The notes under the pieces: model-generated
Databases searched by the model: none
Told to the model about the DNA's origin: nothing
The model's input: the letters and a program-made list of their open reading frames with translations, nothing else
Translations under genes and position numbers: made by a program
Assembly (NCBI RefSeq): GCF_026745355.1
Contig: NC_079208.1
Location: forward strand, 19,794,330 to 19,858,329
Length of the DNA stretch: 64,000 nucleotides
Direction of reading: 5' to 3'
Source: Beta vulgaris subsp. vulgaris
Lineage: Eukaryota; Streptophyta; Magnoliopsida; Caryophyllales; Amaranthaceae
Part shown: one piece after another, positions 10,659 through 22,539 of the stretch
Numbering within the stretch: the first letter of the stretch is position 1
Layout of the letters: the number at the start of each line of letters is the position of its first letter

Positions 10659-13600
10659 ATAGGTTTGGTAATTCAAAAAGCATGTTTGATAGTTCCCTAA
10701 AATCATATGATCTGGGATTAATCTAGGATTTTTAGTACAAGTAGGGACAACAGAGGCCCAATACTCAATTCCATAGGGCTTGGTGAGGTATTAGGCTTAA
10801 TGAGCCCAGTGACATGATTATCCAATCCCCATAGGATTATTTTGATGAGTAATGGGAATGAATTATGATTGGATAGGTTTGGTAATCCACATAACATGTT
10901 TGATGATTACCTAAAAGCATAAGGCTAATGTTAATTTGGGCTTTTTAGTACAAGAAGGGACATTGAGGGCACAAAACTCAAGTCCATGGGGTTTCGTGAG
11001 GTATGGGCCTAATGGACCCAATGGCATGATTGTCCCATCTCCATAGGATGGCTTTGATGAGTAATGGGAATGGATAATGATTGGATAGATTTGATAATGC
11101 CCAAGACATGTTTGGTAATTACATAAAATCATATGATGTGAGGTTAATTTGGGCTTTTTAGTACAAGGAGAGACAATTGGGACCCAAAACTTATGTTCAT
11201 GGGGTTTGGTGAAATAGATTGGGCCTAATGATCTAGTGGCATGATTGTCCCATCCCCATAGGTTGGCTTTGATTAGTAATGAGAATGGATTCTGCTTGGA
11301 TAGGTTTGATAATCCCCATACCACGTTTGATAATTACTTAACTTAATTGTACAACCCAGTGGGGTCCTAAAACTCAAGTCAATGGGGTTTGGGGAGATAT
11401 TGAGTGGAATGGACCTAGTGACATGATTGTCTAATCCCCATATGATGGCTTTGATTAGTAATGAGAATGAATTGTGATTGGATAAGTTTGGTAATGCCTA
11501 AAGCATGTTTGATAATTGCCTAAATGCATAAGATTTGGGTTAATTAGGGCTTTTTAGTACAAGGAGGGACAGCGGGGGACCCAAAATTGAAGTCCATGGG
11601 GGTTTGGTAAGGTGTTGGGCTTAATAGACCCAATGGCGTAATTGTCCAACCCCATAAGATCGCTTTGATGAGTAAAGGGAGTGGATTGTGATTGGATAGG
11701 TGTGGTAATCCCCAAAACATGTTTGGTAATTACCTAAAATCCTAGGACCTGGGGTTAATTTGGGATTTTTGGTATAAGAAGGGACAATGGGGGCCCAAAA
11801 CTCAATTCAATGGGGATTTTGCTAGGTATTGGGCCTCATGGACCATGTGACATGATTGTCCAATCACCGTAGGATTGCTTTGATGAGTAAAGATCAAGGA
11901 TTGTGATTGGATAGATTTAATACGTAACGCCCAAAGCATGTGTGGTAATTACCTATAATATATTATTTGAGGTTAATTTGATATTTTTAGTACAACGAGG
12001 GACAATGGGGGGACCAAAACTCAAGTCAATGGGAATTTTGTTATGTATTGGGCCTAATGGACCATGTGACATGATTGTCAAATCCCCATATGATTGCTTT
12101 GATGAGTATAGATAAAGGATTGTGATGGGATAGATTTGTAATGCCCAAAGCATGTGTGGTAATTACCTAAATTCATATAATTTGCGATTGATTTGGGGTT
12201 TTTCGTACGACGAGGGACAATGGGGTCCAAAACTCAGGTCCATGGGGGTTTGGTGAGGTATTGCGCCTAATGGATCCAGTAGCATGATTGTCCAATCCCC
12301 ATAAATTTCTTTGATGATTAATGATAAAGGATTGTGATTGAGAGAACATCCTCCACTTAGAAGGTTTGGTAATTTCAGAACATGTTTGGTAGTTATCTTA
12401 AAGCATATAAATCGGGTCAATATGGGCTTTTTAGTACAAGAATAGACAATAAGGTTCCAAAATTCAAGTCCATGGGGTTTAGTGAGGTATTGGGCCTAAT
12501 GAACCCATTGACATGATTGTCCAATCCCCATAGGATGGCTATGATGAGTGATGAGAACGGATTGTGATTGGATAGTTTCAATATTGCCCAAAGTATGTTT
12601 GGTAATTACCTAATAATATATGATTTGGGTTTAATTTGGAATTTTTTGTACAAGGAAAGACAATGGGGGCCTAAAACTCAAGTCACTAGGGTCCCAAAAC
12701 TCAAGTCAATGGGGTTTGGGGAGGTATTAGGTGGAATAAACCTACTGGCATGATTGTCTAATCTCCATGTGATGGCTTTGATTCGTAATTAGAATGGATT
12801 GTGATTAGATAAGTTTGGTAATGCCCAAAGCATGTTTGGTAATTGTCGAAAAGCATATTATTTGGTGTTAATTTGGGGTTTTTAGTACAAGGAGGGACAA
12901 TGGGGGACTCGAAACACAAGTCCATGGTGGTTTGGTAAGGTGTTGGCTTCAGAGACCTAATGGCGTAATTGTCTAATCCCATAAGATGACTTTGATGAGT
13001 AAAGGGAGTGGATTGTGATTGGACAGGTGTGACAATCCCCAAAACATGTTTGGTAATTATCTAAAACCCTATGATATGGGGTTAATTTGGGACCCAAAAC
13101 TCAATTCAATGGGGATTTTGTTATGTATTGGGCCTAATGGAACATGTGACATGATTGTCCAATCCCCGTAGGATTGCATTGATGAGTAAAGATAAAGGGT
13201 TGTGATTGGATAGATTTGGTAATGCCCAAAGCATGTGGTAATTACCTATTATCATATAATTTGGGGTTAATTTGATATTTTTATTAATGGACCATGTGAC
13301 ATGATTGTCCAATCCCCATAGGGTTGCTTTGATGAGTAAAGAAAAAGGATTGTAATTGGATAGATTATTTGGTAATGCCCAAAGCATGTGTGGTAATTAC
13401 TTAAAATCATATAATTTGGGATTGGTTTGCGATTTTTAGTACAACGAGTGACAATGGGGGCTCAAAACTCAGGTCCATGGGGTTTGGTGAGGTATTGGAC
13501 AATTTAATGGATCAAGTAGCCTGATTGTCCAATCCCTATAGGATTGCTTGATGATTAATGATAAAGGATTGTGATTGAGAGAACATCCACCACTTAGAGG

Positions 13601-16215
13601 GTTTGATAATTCCATAACATGTTTGGTATACCTTAAATCATATGGTTCGGTTTAATATGGGCTTTTTAGTACAAGAATGAATAATAAGGTTCCAAAATAC
13701 AAGTCCATGGAGTTGGTGAAATATTGGGCCTATTGAACCCAGTGGCATGATTATCCAATCCCCCTAGGATTGATATGATGAGTAATGAGAATGGACGGTG
13801 ATTGGAGAGTTTCAGTAATGCCCAAAGTATGTTTGTTAATTACCTAATAGTATATGATTTGTGTTTAATTTTGGATTTTTAGTACAAGGAGGGACAATGG
13901 GGGCACAAAACTCAAGTCGTGGGGTCCTAAAACTAAAGTCAATGGGGTTTGGGGAGGTATTGGGTGGGATGGGCCTAGTGGCATGATTGCCTAATCCCCA
14001 TATGATGGCTTTGATTAGTAATGGGAATGGATTGTGATTGGATAAGTTTGATAATTCCCAAAGCATGTTTGGTAATTGCCAGAAAGCATATGATTTGGGG
14101 TTAATTTGGGCTTTTTAGTACAAGGAGGGACAGTTGGGGACCCAAAACTCAAGTCCATGGGAGTTTGGTAAGGTATTGGGCTTAATAGACCCAATGGCGT
14201 AATTGTTCAACCCCATAAGATGGCTTTGATGAGTAAAGGGAGTGGATTGTGATTGGATAGGTGTGGTAATCCCCAAAACATGTTTGGTAATTACCTAAAA
14301 TCCTATGATCTGGGGTTAATTTGGGATTTTTAGTATATGGAGGGACAAAGTGGATCCCAAATTCAATTTAATGGGGATTTTGTTAGGTATTGGGCCTAAT
14401 GGACCATGTGACATGATTGTTCAATTCTCGTTGGATTGCTTTGATGAGTAAAGATAAAGGATGGTGATTGGATAGATTTGCTAATGCGCAAAACATGTGT
14501 GGTAATTACCTACAATCATATAATTTGGGGTTAATTTGAAATTTTTAGTACAACGAGGGACAATGGGCGCCCAAAACTCAAGTCAATGGGATTTTTGTTA
14601 GGTATTAGGCCTAATGGACCATGTGACATGATTGTCCAATCCCCATAGGAATGCTTTGATGAGTAAAAATAAAGGATTGTGATTGGATACATTTGGTAAT
14701 GCCCAAAGCATGTATAGTAATTATCTAAAATCATATAATTTGGGAATGAGTTGGGATTTTTAGTACAACGAGGGACAATGGGGGCCTAATATACAGGTCC
14801 ATGTGGTTTCATGAGGTATTGGGCCTAATGGACCCAGTAGCATTATAATCCAATCCCCATAGGATTGCTTTGATGATTAATTATGAAGGATTGTGATTGG
14901 TACAACATCCTTCACTTAGTGGGTCTGGTAATTCCAAAACATGTTTGGTAGTTACCTTAAAGCATATGATTCGGGTTAAATTGGGCTTTTTAGTACAAGA
15001 ATGGACAATAAGGTTCCAAAATTCAAGTCCATGGGGTTTGGTGAGGTATTGGGCCTAATATATCCAGTGGCATGATTGTCCAATCCCCATAGGATGGCTA
15101 TGATGAGAAATGAGAAAAGATTGTGATCGGATAGTTTAGTAATGCCCAAAGTATGATTGGTAATTACCTAATAGTATATGATTTGGGTTTAATTTGAGAT
15201 TTTTAGTACAAGGAGGGACAACGAGGGCACAAAACTTAAGTAAGTGGGGGTCCCAAAACTCAAGTCAATGGGGTTTGGGGAGGTATTGAGTCGAATGGAT
15301 CCAGTTGCATGATTGTCTAATCCCCAATATGATGGCTTTGATTAGTAATGGGAATGGACTATGATTGGATAGGTTTGGAAATGCCCAAAGCATGTTTGGT
15401 AATTGCCGAAAAACATATGATTTGGGGTTAATTTGGGCTTTTTAGTACAAGGAAGGACAGTGGGGGACCTAAAACTCAAGTCCATGGGGGTTTAGTAAGG
15501 TGTTGGGCTTAATAGACCTAATTGTCCAACCCCATAAGATGGCTTTGATGAGTAAAGGGAGTGGATTGTGATTGGATAGTTGTGGCAATCCCCAAAACAT
15601 GTTTGGTAATTACCTAAAATCCTATGATCTGGGATTAATTTGGGATTTTTAGTATAAGGAGGGACAATGGGGGCCCAAAACTCAATTCAATGGAGATTTT
15701 GTTAGGTATTGGGACTAATGGACCATGTGACATGATTGTCCAATCCCTGTTGGATTGCTTTCATGAGTTAAGATAAAGGATTGTGATTGGATACATTTGG
15801 TAATGCCCAAAGCATGTGTGGTAATTACCTACAATCATACATTTGGTAATGCCCAAAGCATGTGTGGTAATTACCTACAATCATATAATCTTGGGTTAAT
15901 TTGAGATTTTTATTACAACGAGGGACAATGGGGGCCCAAAACTCAAGTCTATGGGATTTTTGTTAGGTATTGGGCCTAATGGACCATATGACATGATTGT
16001 CTAATTCCCATAGGATTGTTTTGATGAGTAAAGATAAAGGGTTGTGATTGGATAGATTTGGTAATGCAAAAGAATGTGTGGTAATTACCTAAAATCATAT
16101 AATTTGGGATTAATTTGGGATTTTTAGTACAACGACGGACAATGGGGGCCCAAAACTGAGGTCCTTGTGGTTTGGTGAGGTATTGGGCGTAATGGACCCA
16201 TTAACATTATTGTCC
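10659..16215. repeat. tandem satellite, ~212-bp monomer with six-monomer higher-order repeat
   Basis: About 26 imperfect monomers. The phrase GGTTTGGTAAT starts at 10662 and recurs at 10876 and 11088, giving 212-214 bp spacing; other conserved words are TTTTTAGTACAA and GACATGATTGTCC. Diagnostic variants recur every 1.24-1.33 kb. AACATCC next to CACTTAG is at 12345, 13582 and 14904. TGGCGTAATTG is near 11635, 12960 and 14195. CAAGTCAATGGGGTTTGGGG is near 11365, 12693, 13937 and 15260. Sequence is AT-rich and non-coding; minus-strand frames are by-products of the repeat. The left edge is the Tekay insertion and the right edge is an abrupt break within a monomer. Confidence 0.95.
15793..15884. 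repeat. 46-bp tandem duplication inside one satellite monomer
   Basis: ACATTTGGTAATGCCC through ACAATCAT occurs at 15793-15838 and again, identical, at 15839-15884. Identity of the copies points to a recent slippage or unequal exchange event. Confidence 0.93.
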
Positions 16216-16326
16216 GGGAAGGCAAAAGTGGGAAGGAAATCAAGGTCTGAGGCCCCATGGGGGATCCTCACTTTTGCACTTGGCACTTAGGCACGATGGC
16301 AAGAGGCTAGAGGCTACATGCTACAT
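16216..16326. other. short junction sequence between satellite and minisatellite
   Basis: About 110 bases after the satellite breaks off. It contains GAGGCCCCATGGGGGATCC and GGCAAGAGGCTAGAGGCTACATGCTACATGG (short direct repeats GAGGCTA and CTACATG). No gene or known element is recognised. Confidence 0.6.
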
Positions 16327-16702
16327 GGATAGTTATACATGGGAAATCCTATCACTTGGTTCAATATAGGTGGGATCTCAACCACACCAAAGATGAGAAA
16401 GAAGGAGTAGGCATTTTATCAAAGTATGACATGTGAAATCGACCCAAAACGCCCCATATAGTGCTTGGATGGATAGTTGTACATGGGAAATCCTATCACT
16501 TGATTCAATATAGATGGGATGTCAACCACACCAAAGATGAGAAAGACAGAGTAGGTACATTCGCAAGTTATGTCACTTGAAATCGACCCAAAATGCCCCA
16601 TATAGTGCTTGGATGGATAGTTGTACATGGGGAATCCTATCACTTAGTTCAATATAGGTGGGATCTCAACCACACTAAAGATGAGAAAGAAAGAGTAGGT
16701 AT
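16327..16702. repeat. 144-bp minisatellite, about 2.6 copies
   Basis: GGATAGTT(A/G)TACATGGG starts at 16327, 16471 and 16615, an exact 144-base period. Each unit has TATCACTT, GTGGGATCTCAACCACAC and AAATCGACCCAAAA. Because 144 is a multiple of three, one minus-strand frame stays open for 74 codons, but it only repeats a 48-residue translation of the unit. Confidence 0.93.
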
Positions 16703-16719
16703 ATGTTGTAAATGTGGAG

Positions 16720-19434
16720 CAAGGCCACCTCCTTAGGCTCAGCCATCATTTCAAAGGTTTTTAGAGTCCAGCCATTGGAGGTCTCGACAACGTCGACCAG
16801 GGCCTCTTTGGCATCAGTAAACGATTGGGTTTCCTTCTTCTTCAGACGAACATTATCCTAGTTCAGCTTGAGGTTTTCTTTCTAGAGCTCGGTAGTAGTC
16901 AAAAGAGTTGTGTTCCTCCCCCTTGAGATTATCAGACATGGTGTCCATGGCTAGCTTCCACTTAGTCTTTTCTTTGAGTAGCTCACTGATCTTAGTGAGG
17001 CATTGCTGGTTGCTGGACTCCATGGTGGCCAGACGAATTTCCCAAGCATCCAGCGATTGACAATGAAGGGTTTGCAGATCTCACAATCTTGCATGGTCTT
17101 GTCCTCGACATTAGTAGCTTGGTGGACGAGGTGCTTAGTTTACTTTCTCTACCCCTTCGCCCAATCTTCAGTAATCATGCTGCGTACAAAAAGCTACATG
17201 GACAAAAGGTAAAAAAATATTAAGTGAACGATGTAAAAAATGATGAAAACAATACAATTACAAAATTAACACAACAAAGCTAAAGGGATTTCGGCAATAA
17301 GTTAGGACATGTATCCTACATGCCTAAATGTAGCCCCCTTAAATCCTTGATGTAAGGGTCATGGTAGCATTTGAAGAGCTCCTGCTAGAGCTTCTCCCTT
17401 TCATCCCTCGACATCTTAGCGAAGGCTTAAGAGGACTGATCATCTGAATCCGGAATCAGAGCAGCAAGCTTTACGGAGGGTCCTTTGGCCTGATCTGAAA
17501 AGGTGGAAAGGACAATTCTCTTGACGGGAAAAAAGATCTTTCCTTGTCAGATGCGTCCGACTGAATCTCCGTGATGCCAGCCATTTCAGGCTTGTTCTTG
17601 TCTAAACAGCCGCGTCCGGCTGATTTACATGAGGAGGGTGGAGATGTACCCCGGCTCTCCCAAAAGAGGAGCGATGGTGGATGAGTCATCATCCACCTTT
17701 AGAGACTTACCCATAAAGGGTGGACAAGACTCGCCCCCATCCTCTGACTGACAGGGGTAGCTTTTTGAACGGATGAGCTCGTCCGCTCCCTCTTCTTCTT
17801 GGTGTTAAAGTGGATTTTGTGGGTGGGGGAGGAACCTTGGCTGTAGATGGCATCTTCTTGGACGAAGCTGGACGTTGAGGCATTCTTCGGCAAAAAGGAA
17901 AAATAATTACAAAGTTAGATCAAAATCCGTCCAAATATGACGTCAACAAAATGACACATATAAATGTTTTTGATGCACTCTTCTTGCTAATGGAAGCTAA
18001 CTGGAATGGTTGTTATCTTCAAACGAAGAATCATACGTCAAATCAAAAGATCATCCAGAATTTATATCTTGACCATTTTTATGACATATTGGACGATCCC
18101 CATTCACAGAAGGAGGCCGGCTAAGTCTAGCCGTGTTCCTCGTGGGATAAATCCTCGTCCAAAATATGATCAACCTTGATACTAGATTATGGACGAAGAT
18201 CATCCGATGCACGAAGCCGGCAGGTTCTAGCCGCCTGCCCTCTACGAAGGGTCCTCGTCCAAGAACTGTTGTAGTCAAGGACCCTCTGCCAAATTTGGAC
18301 CTTTTCCTTCGACGAAGGATCCACATCTACAAATGAAATAGACAATTGACATACCTAGAAGGACGGCCAAGACTAGCAACATTACTTCTAGGATAGACCC
18401 TCGTCCAAACTTGTTAAGACGAACTTCAAATATTTAGGCCATCCCAATAAAATTACCAAAGTATCTCCCGTCTTTTCGGTCCCCCTCCTGGAATATTCTT
18501 TTTAGAGGTTTTCTCTTAACTTTGACATATATATGTCACCCGTCCAAGATTTTTTAAGAAGTGCTCTAGTTGCTTCTTCAAAAGAAAAGATGGATAGTAA
18601 ACCAATACTGTGGATCGTGCATTTTACTTAGAGTTTTAGTGAATTGCCTTTATCTTCAGCCAACCGCAAACCAGCGGCAACCAAGAAGTTGTTCTCAACG
18701 TCGTACTGTTTGGTTTGATGTATTCAGCTATTTTGAAGTATTCCACCTCGCCATCAAACCTATCCTCCAATTCTAGTATAAGTGTTGCTCGTCCGGTGTT
18801 CATCGATGCCCGGCTATGGTAGCGGTATCCCCGACTATGTCCTTCTTGGGATCCCAGACGAAGATGAAGTCTGCCTTCCATTCGTGCATCTTTGAGGGTT
18901 TATCCCAAGCAGTGATAAACCCAGCACGATTGCAGATGCTAAACCAAGCCCCATCCATGGTCATGGGAGCCTTGTATACATAGTGTATATGGGTGAAGGT
19001 TGGTAAAGAAAGAGTTAGGTCGCGCAACTCGCAGATGGCTATGAAAGTTAGGATGTTGTGGCAGGCATTCGGCACCAGTTGGTTATGGTCGATGTTGTAA
19101 TGCCTTAACACAATCTCGACGAAGTCGTGAAGGGGAAATCTCAGTCCGACGTCCAAGGCTAATTTATAAACAACAAATTGACCCCAAGGAGCGCTTAGGA
19201 TGGTGGCCTTCTCGTCAGGGATTACAAAAGAATAGCCGGACATGGGCATAGTAAGGGACAAATGGCTGGGGTCTTGGCCAAATATTCTAACCATTTACGG
19301 TAAACGATTATGAAGCCAAGGTCAGAATGGGGACCTAGACGTCTCCTAATTTCAGACGAGTTGGTAGAAGGCTCGTCAGATTCCTCAAGGGACCTAAACT
19401 CACCCTCATTATTATCGTTGTTTACATCTTCCAT
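16720..19434 (-). pseudogene. Transposase_28-like 'putative gypsy type transposon' gene, decayed
   Basis: Read on the minus strand from a start at 19434 (MEDVNNDNNEGEF). After a frameshift near 19290, 19294-18800 contains WGQFVVYKLALDVGLRFPLH, FVEIVLRHY and NACHNILTFIAICE. This is the pattern I know from the plant Transposase_28 / putative gypsy-type transposon family. 18881-18636 continues it in another frame (ILELEDRFDGEVEYFKIAEY). A Ser/Lys-rich middle follows (17893-17471, TKKKRERTSSSVQK), then a heptad-like stretch near 17030-16900 (ATMESSNQQCLTKISELLKE). Many stops and frame changes break it. The family is common near gypsy elements and its function is unclear. No LTRs were found around it. 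Confidence 0.65.
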
Positions 19435-19556
19435 CTCTATATCTCTTCCAGATGGGCTAGCCTATAAATTTATTTGTTTAAAATTCTCTTCTCTAATATT
19501 ACCGGGAGAAGAGGGCCCTACCACTTGTTGAGCACTTAGGGTTTTCCATCCACTTA
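19435..19556. other. sequence upstream of the Transposase_28-like pseudogene
   Basis: About 120 bases between the pseudogene start and the SIRE-2 LTR. The last five bases, ACTTA (19552-19556), are the predicted SIRE-2 target duplication, whose partner lies beyond the window end. Confidence 0.5.
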
Positions 19557-20727
19557 TGTTCCACCCTAGTTTTGATGATAAGAAAGAAATAAAGATACAA
19601 ACTAAATTATGCATTGACAACTTGTTAAGTGAATGGATTTTTCAAGGTGTCAATGAAAATAGTAAAGAGAATGCTAAGTCGGAACAAAAAATCAAGTTTG
19701 GATTTTGAAGACTAAGTGAAGATGCTCAAAGATTTGATACTTGAGAAGCGTTGGCAAGATGACCAAAGCAAGGCTGTTTGTTTCTAGTTCCAATGTAAGG
19801 GAACGAGTAAGAAATGGTAAGGAACTGTGGCAATTTAAAATGAGAATAAGTGTTTGTTCCTTAGTAAGGAATAGACAAAGTGGCATAGTTATATTGAGTT
19901 AAAGGAACTAACTGTTAAAAGGAACTAGACATAGGTTGAAGCAGTACAACGGTTAATTAATGACGTTTGAGTGATTAAAGCCTTAATTAAAGGTAATCGT
20001 TTTCATTTAGTAAAAATTTGATTTTTAGGAAAATCTTTTTTAGGAAAAGATTTTAATTCTATTAGATTATAAAAATCCTTTTCGGTTTTAAGGATAATAT
20101 TTTTGAGGATAATATTCTGATAAAAGGGGTTATATTTGGTTTTATTATTTAATTTTTTTTAATTAAATTATATTATGATTTACTTCTTAAGTGGTTGCTA
20201 AAACTAAGGAAGCATTATTAATCCTAACACACGGTCAACAACGATCATGGAGATCATGGGTGTCGAAAGGAACGTGTTCCTCTAGTTGCTGAACATAATG
20301 GGAAAATGTTTTCATCACCAACACATATTTTAAGCCCACGTTATAAGTAATCACTGCTATAAATACTTTTGTTTAATTAAGTTCCAATTTATTTTTGACC
20401 AAGTGATTTAGTGAGTTTAACTAAGTAAAGCGCCAGTGCCTTCATTTCTCATAAAAGTCATTTGTTCTTTGCCTTCTTACTCTAATTCCACTAAATTTAT
20501 CGATGATTGTATTTTGGTTTTGGGGTAAGGGGATTTTGAGTGAAGTCATGTAATAGAGAAAGCTTTGAGTGAAGCAAGTTGTAGTGAGAAAAATTTCAAG
20601 TGAAGTTGGGAGGAACAGTTGTTAAGGGAACAATTGTTCAAGAACTTAAGTTTAGGAACTCAAGGTGTGGCTCGTGAGTAGAATTAAGTTGTAAAAAGGT
20701 TGTTTGGTCTAATTAGTGGAAGTGTTG
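19557..20727 (+). repeat. SIRE-2 5' LTR, first part
   Basis: It is the diverged reverse-complement counterpart of 58473-59838: it begins with a form of TGTTGAACCCTAGTTTTGATGAT and shares long AT-rich blocks (ATATTTTTGAGGATAATATT) and the heat-like string GGAACGTGTTCC near 20270. It stops at TGTTG (20723-20727), one copy of the Athila target duplication. Confidence 0.9.
20723..20727. other. Athila target-site duplication, left copy (TGTTG)
   Basis: TGTTG precedes the LTR boundary at 20728 and TGTTG follows the other boundary at 61587. A five-base duplication is standard for gypsy integrases. Confidence 0.92.
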
Positions 20728-22195
20728 TGGTAGGGAGGATCTCTTAACTGGGGATGTCGTTAAGGCCCAAGGATCCACTAACAAGTAGCAAGGGCAAGCA
20801 AGGGATCGAACCCAAGGGAGAACCTGTAGTGAACACAAATTTTGGACTATTAGAGGATGAGTCTCGGTTACAACTAGGAGTGAGGGTTGTATTAAACTAG
20901 GTCATACAATTAAGTTATAATGAGAATACAATATGATAAAAATAGGTCTTGGGGATGAGGCTCTAATCTAAGTTCATATGAGATAGTCAATGGAGAACTA
21001 GTTAATTGAGGTATGGGTGTGATAAGGTGAACTATATGCTATAACTAGTCACCTTCTCAAGCAAACTAGTACTATGTTAGACTAAGCAACTCCTACTCTC
21101 GTGGTAATTACTCAATTCAACATGCTTAAGTACATCAAGTTCAAAAAATCTTGACTCAAAGACCTAATCTCTTAGTGAATTCAAGACAAGCGAGTCTATT
21201 GAGCTACACATCCTAAATTCACCTCTCAATTACAACTAGGATAGCTTAGAAGAGTTTCAATGGTGATCAAGCAAAGAGATCCACAATCAAATTACACTAG
21301 AACTCAATTTTCACATTCACAATCCCATTAATATACTCCAATCAACTATTCATAGTCATAAAGAGAGGTTTTCACCCCCAAGCCCTAAAAATGAGACTAC
21401 TCACTTCATGATGAACAACATAGCACACATAGAAATAGAAATTACCAACATTCAAGTAGAAATCGAGTAGAGAAATTGGATAAACTAAAGAAACTCAAAA
21501 CATGCAACTATTTCGATTGAAATCAAGTGCAAAAAGTACAAACTTACTGATTACAAGAAATAACTGTCGAGTTTAAACCTTAAAATCCGCTACAAGTGCA
21601 TAAATTAATTGAGATCCTCAAGAGTTTGAAGTTGTCACCCCTCTCTCTCTTGTTTCTCTCCTTTTAAAGCTAAAAACTAAAAACAAGAAAGTAGAATGAA
21701 TCCCCTCTTTACATTCTCCCCCCTTTTGCTTTTATATGGCACTCAAAATAAAATATTAAATCGTGGCGGAGAAAGCAAAGTGTCGGCCAAAACACAGGGA
21801 GTGCCCTATCTCCTTCATGAAGCGCTCGCTCTGGGGGATCTTAGGGAGCGTTCGCTCCATCATGCAACGCTCGCTCCTGGAAACCTATAGCCCATCCAAA
21901 ACATCTACCCAATTTGAGCTGGAGCTCCAGTGAGGAGTGGTAGCTCCGAGCTTGAAGCAGCAAAATCAGCTCCAGCATGGTGAGGGCACCTCAACCAAAG
22001 CCATGAGCCACCTCGGAAACCTGCAAAGCAACATAAAAAAACACCAAAACGCAATGACAAACTACTCTAGGACACCAAAAAGACTCAAAGACACAAAATT
22101 ACGAAAAAAGAACTAAAAGTAACGAAAAAGACTCGACCAAAGCTTAAAAGGAGCCTAAAAGACGACCTTGAATGAGCACAAAAGCTCATTCATCA
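20728..22195 (-). repeat. 3' LTR of Athila element (1468 bp)
   Basis: Plus strand starts TGGTAGGGAGGATC and ends GCTCATTCATCA. Apart from the insertion it matches 47575-47623 plus 60158-61587. Around 21820-21880 it has a GC-rich cluster of GAGCG/CGCTC boxes. The 64-codon plus-strand frame at 21696-21890 is a by-product of this cluster and is not a gene. Confidence 0.93.
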
Positions 22196-22210
22196 ACTCT
22201 CCCAAGCTTG
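22196..22210 (-). other. Athila polypurine tract
   Basis: Minus strand CAAGCTTGGGAGAGT immediately before the LTR start TGATGAATGAGC. This is the typical Athila plus-strand primer context. Confidence 0.8.
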
Positions 22211-22229
22211 AGGTTTGCTTACCTCAAGC
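22206..22229. repeat. hairpin overlapping the Athila PPT
   Basis: GCTTGAGG (22206-22213) and its exact complement CCTCAAGC (22222-22229) flank an 8-base loop TTTGCTTA. One arm overlaps the polypurine tract. Confidence 0.75.
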
Positions 22230-22421
22230 AAACATGAGGAAAGAGGACACGAAACTAAAAAAATGCATGAGAAACATTCCCAATCTAGCTCATAGCTCAA
22301 TCCTAAGCCCCATCGAACGCGAGAACACTCATGATTGAAAAATGGGGTAATAGTGTAATAGATGGGGAAGAGAGGAGCGTGGAAACCAAGTCGAGACCTA
22401 TCAAACCGCTCACCATGAGTG

Positions 22422-22468
22422 TTTAGGGGTTTAGGGGTTTAGGGTTTTAGGGGTTTAGGGGTTTAGGA
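22422..22468. repeat. telomere-like TTTAGGG(G) tract
   Basis: Six to seven imperfect copies of TTTAGGGG/TTTTAGGG, close to the plant telomere repeat TTTAGGG. It lies between the Athila 3' remnant and the 3' end of the LINE, where a poly(A) tail would be expected. On the LINE's own strand it reads CCCCTAAA. Confidence 0.9.
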
Positions 22469-22539
22469 TAGAACCACAACTCAAAAACCGCGGGGCGGGA
22501 GCTAAACACCAACAAACTAGCAAAATTATTCTATTTACA

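Noticed and set aside
10911..14734. Minus-strand frames of 60-137 codons rich in NLSNHNPFSLLI and similar words
   Set aside because: They are translations of the satellite monomer; the monomer length is not a multiple of three and the frames rotate. No start, domain or codon bias supports a gene.
10659..16215. Possible CRISPR-like array
   Set aside because: Repeats are about 212 bases with no unique spacers, in a plant genome; this is a satellite.
16419..16643. 74-codon repeat protein frame
   Set aside because: Open only because the minisatellite period (144) is divisible by three.
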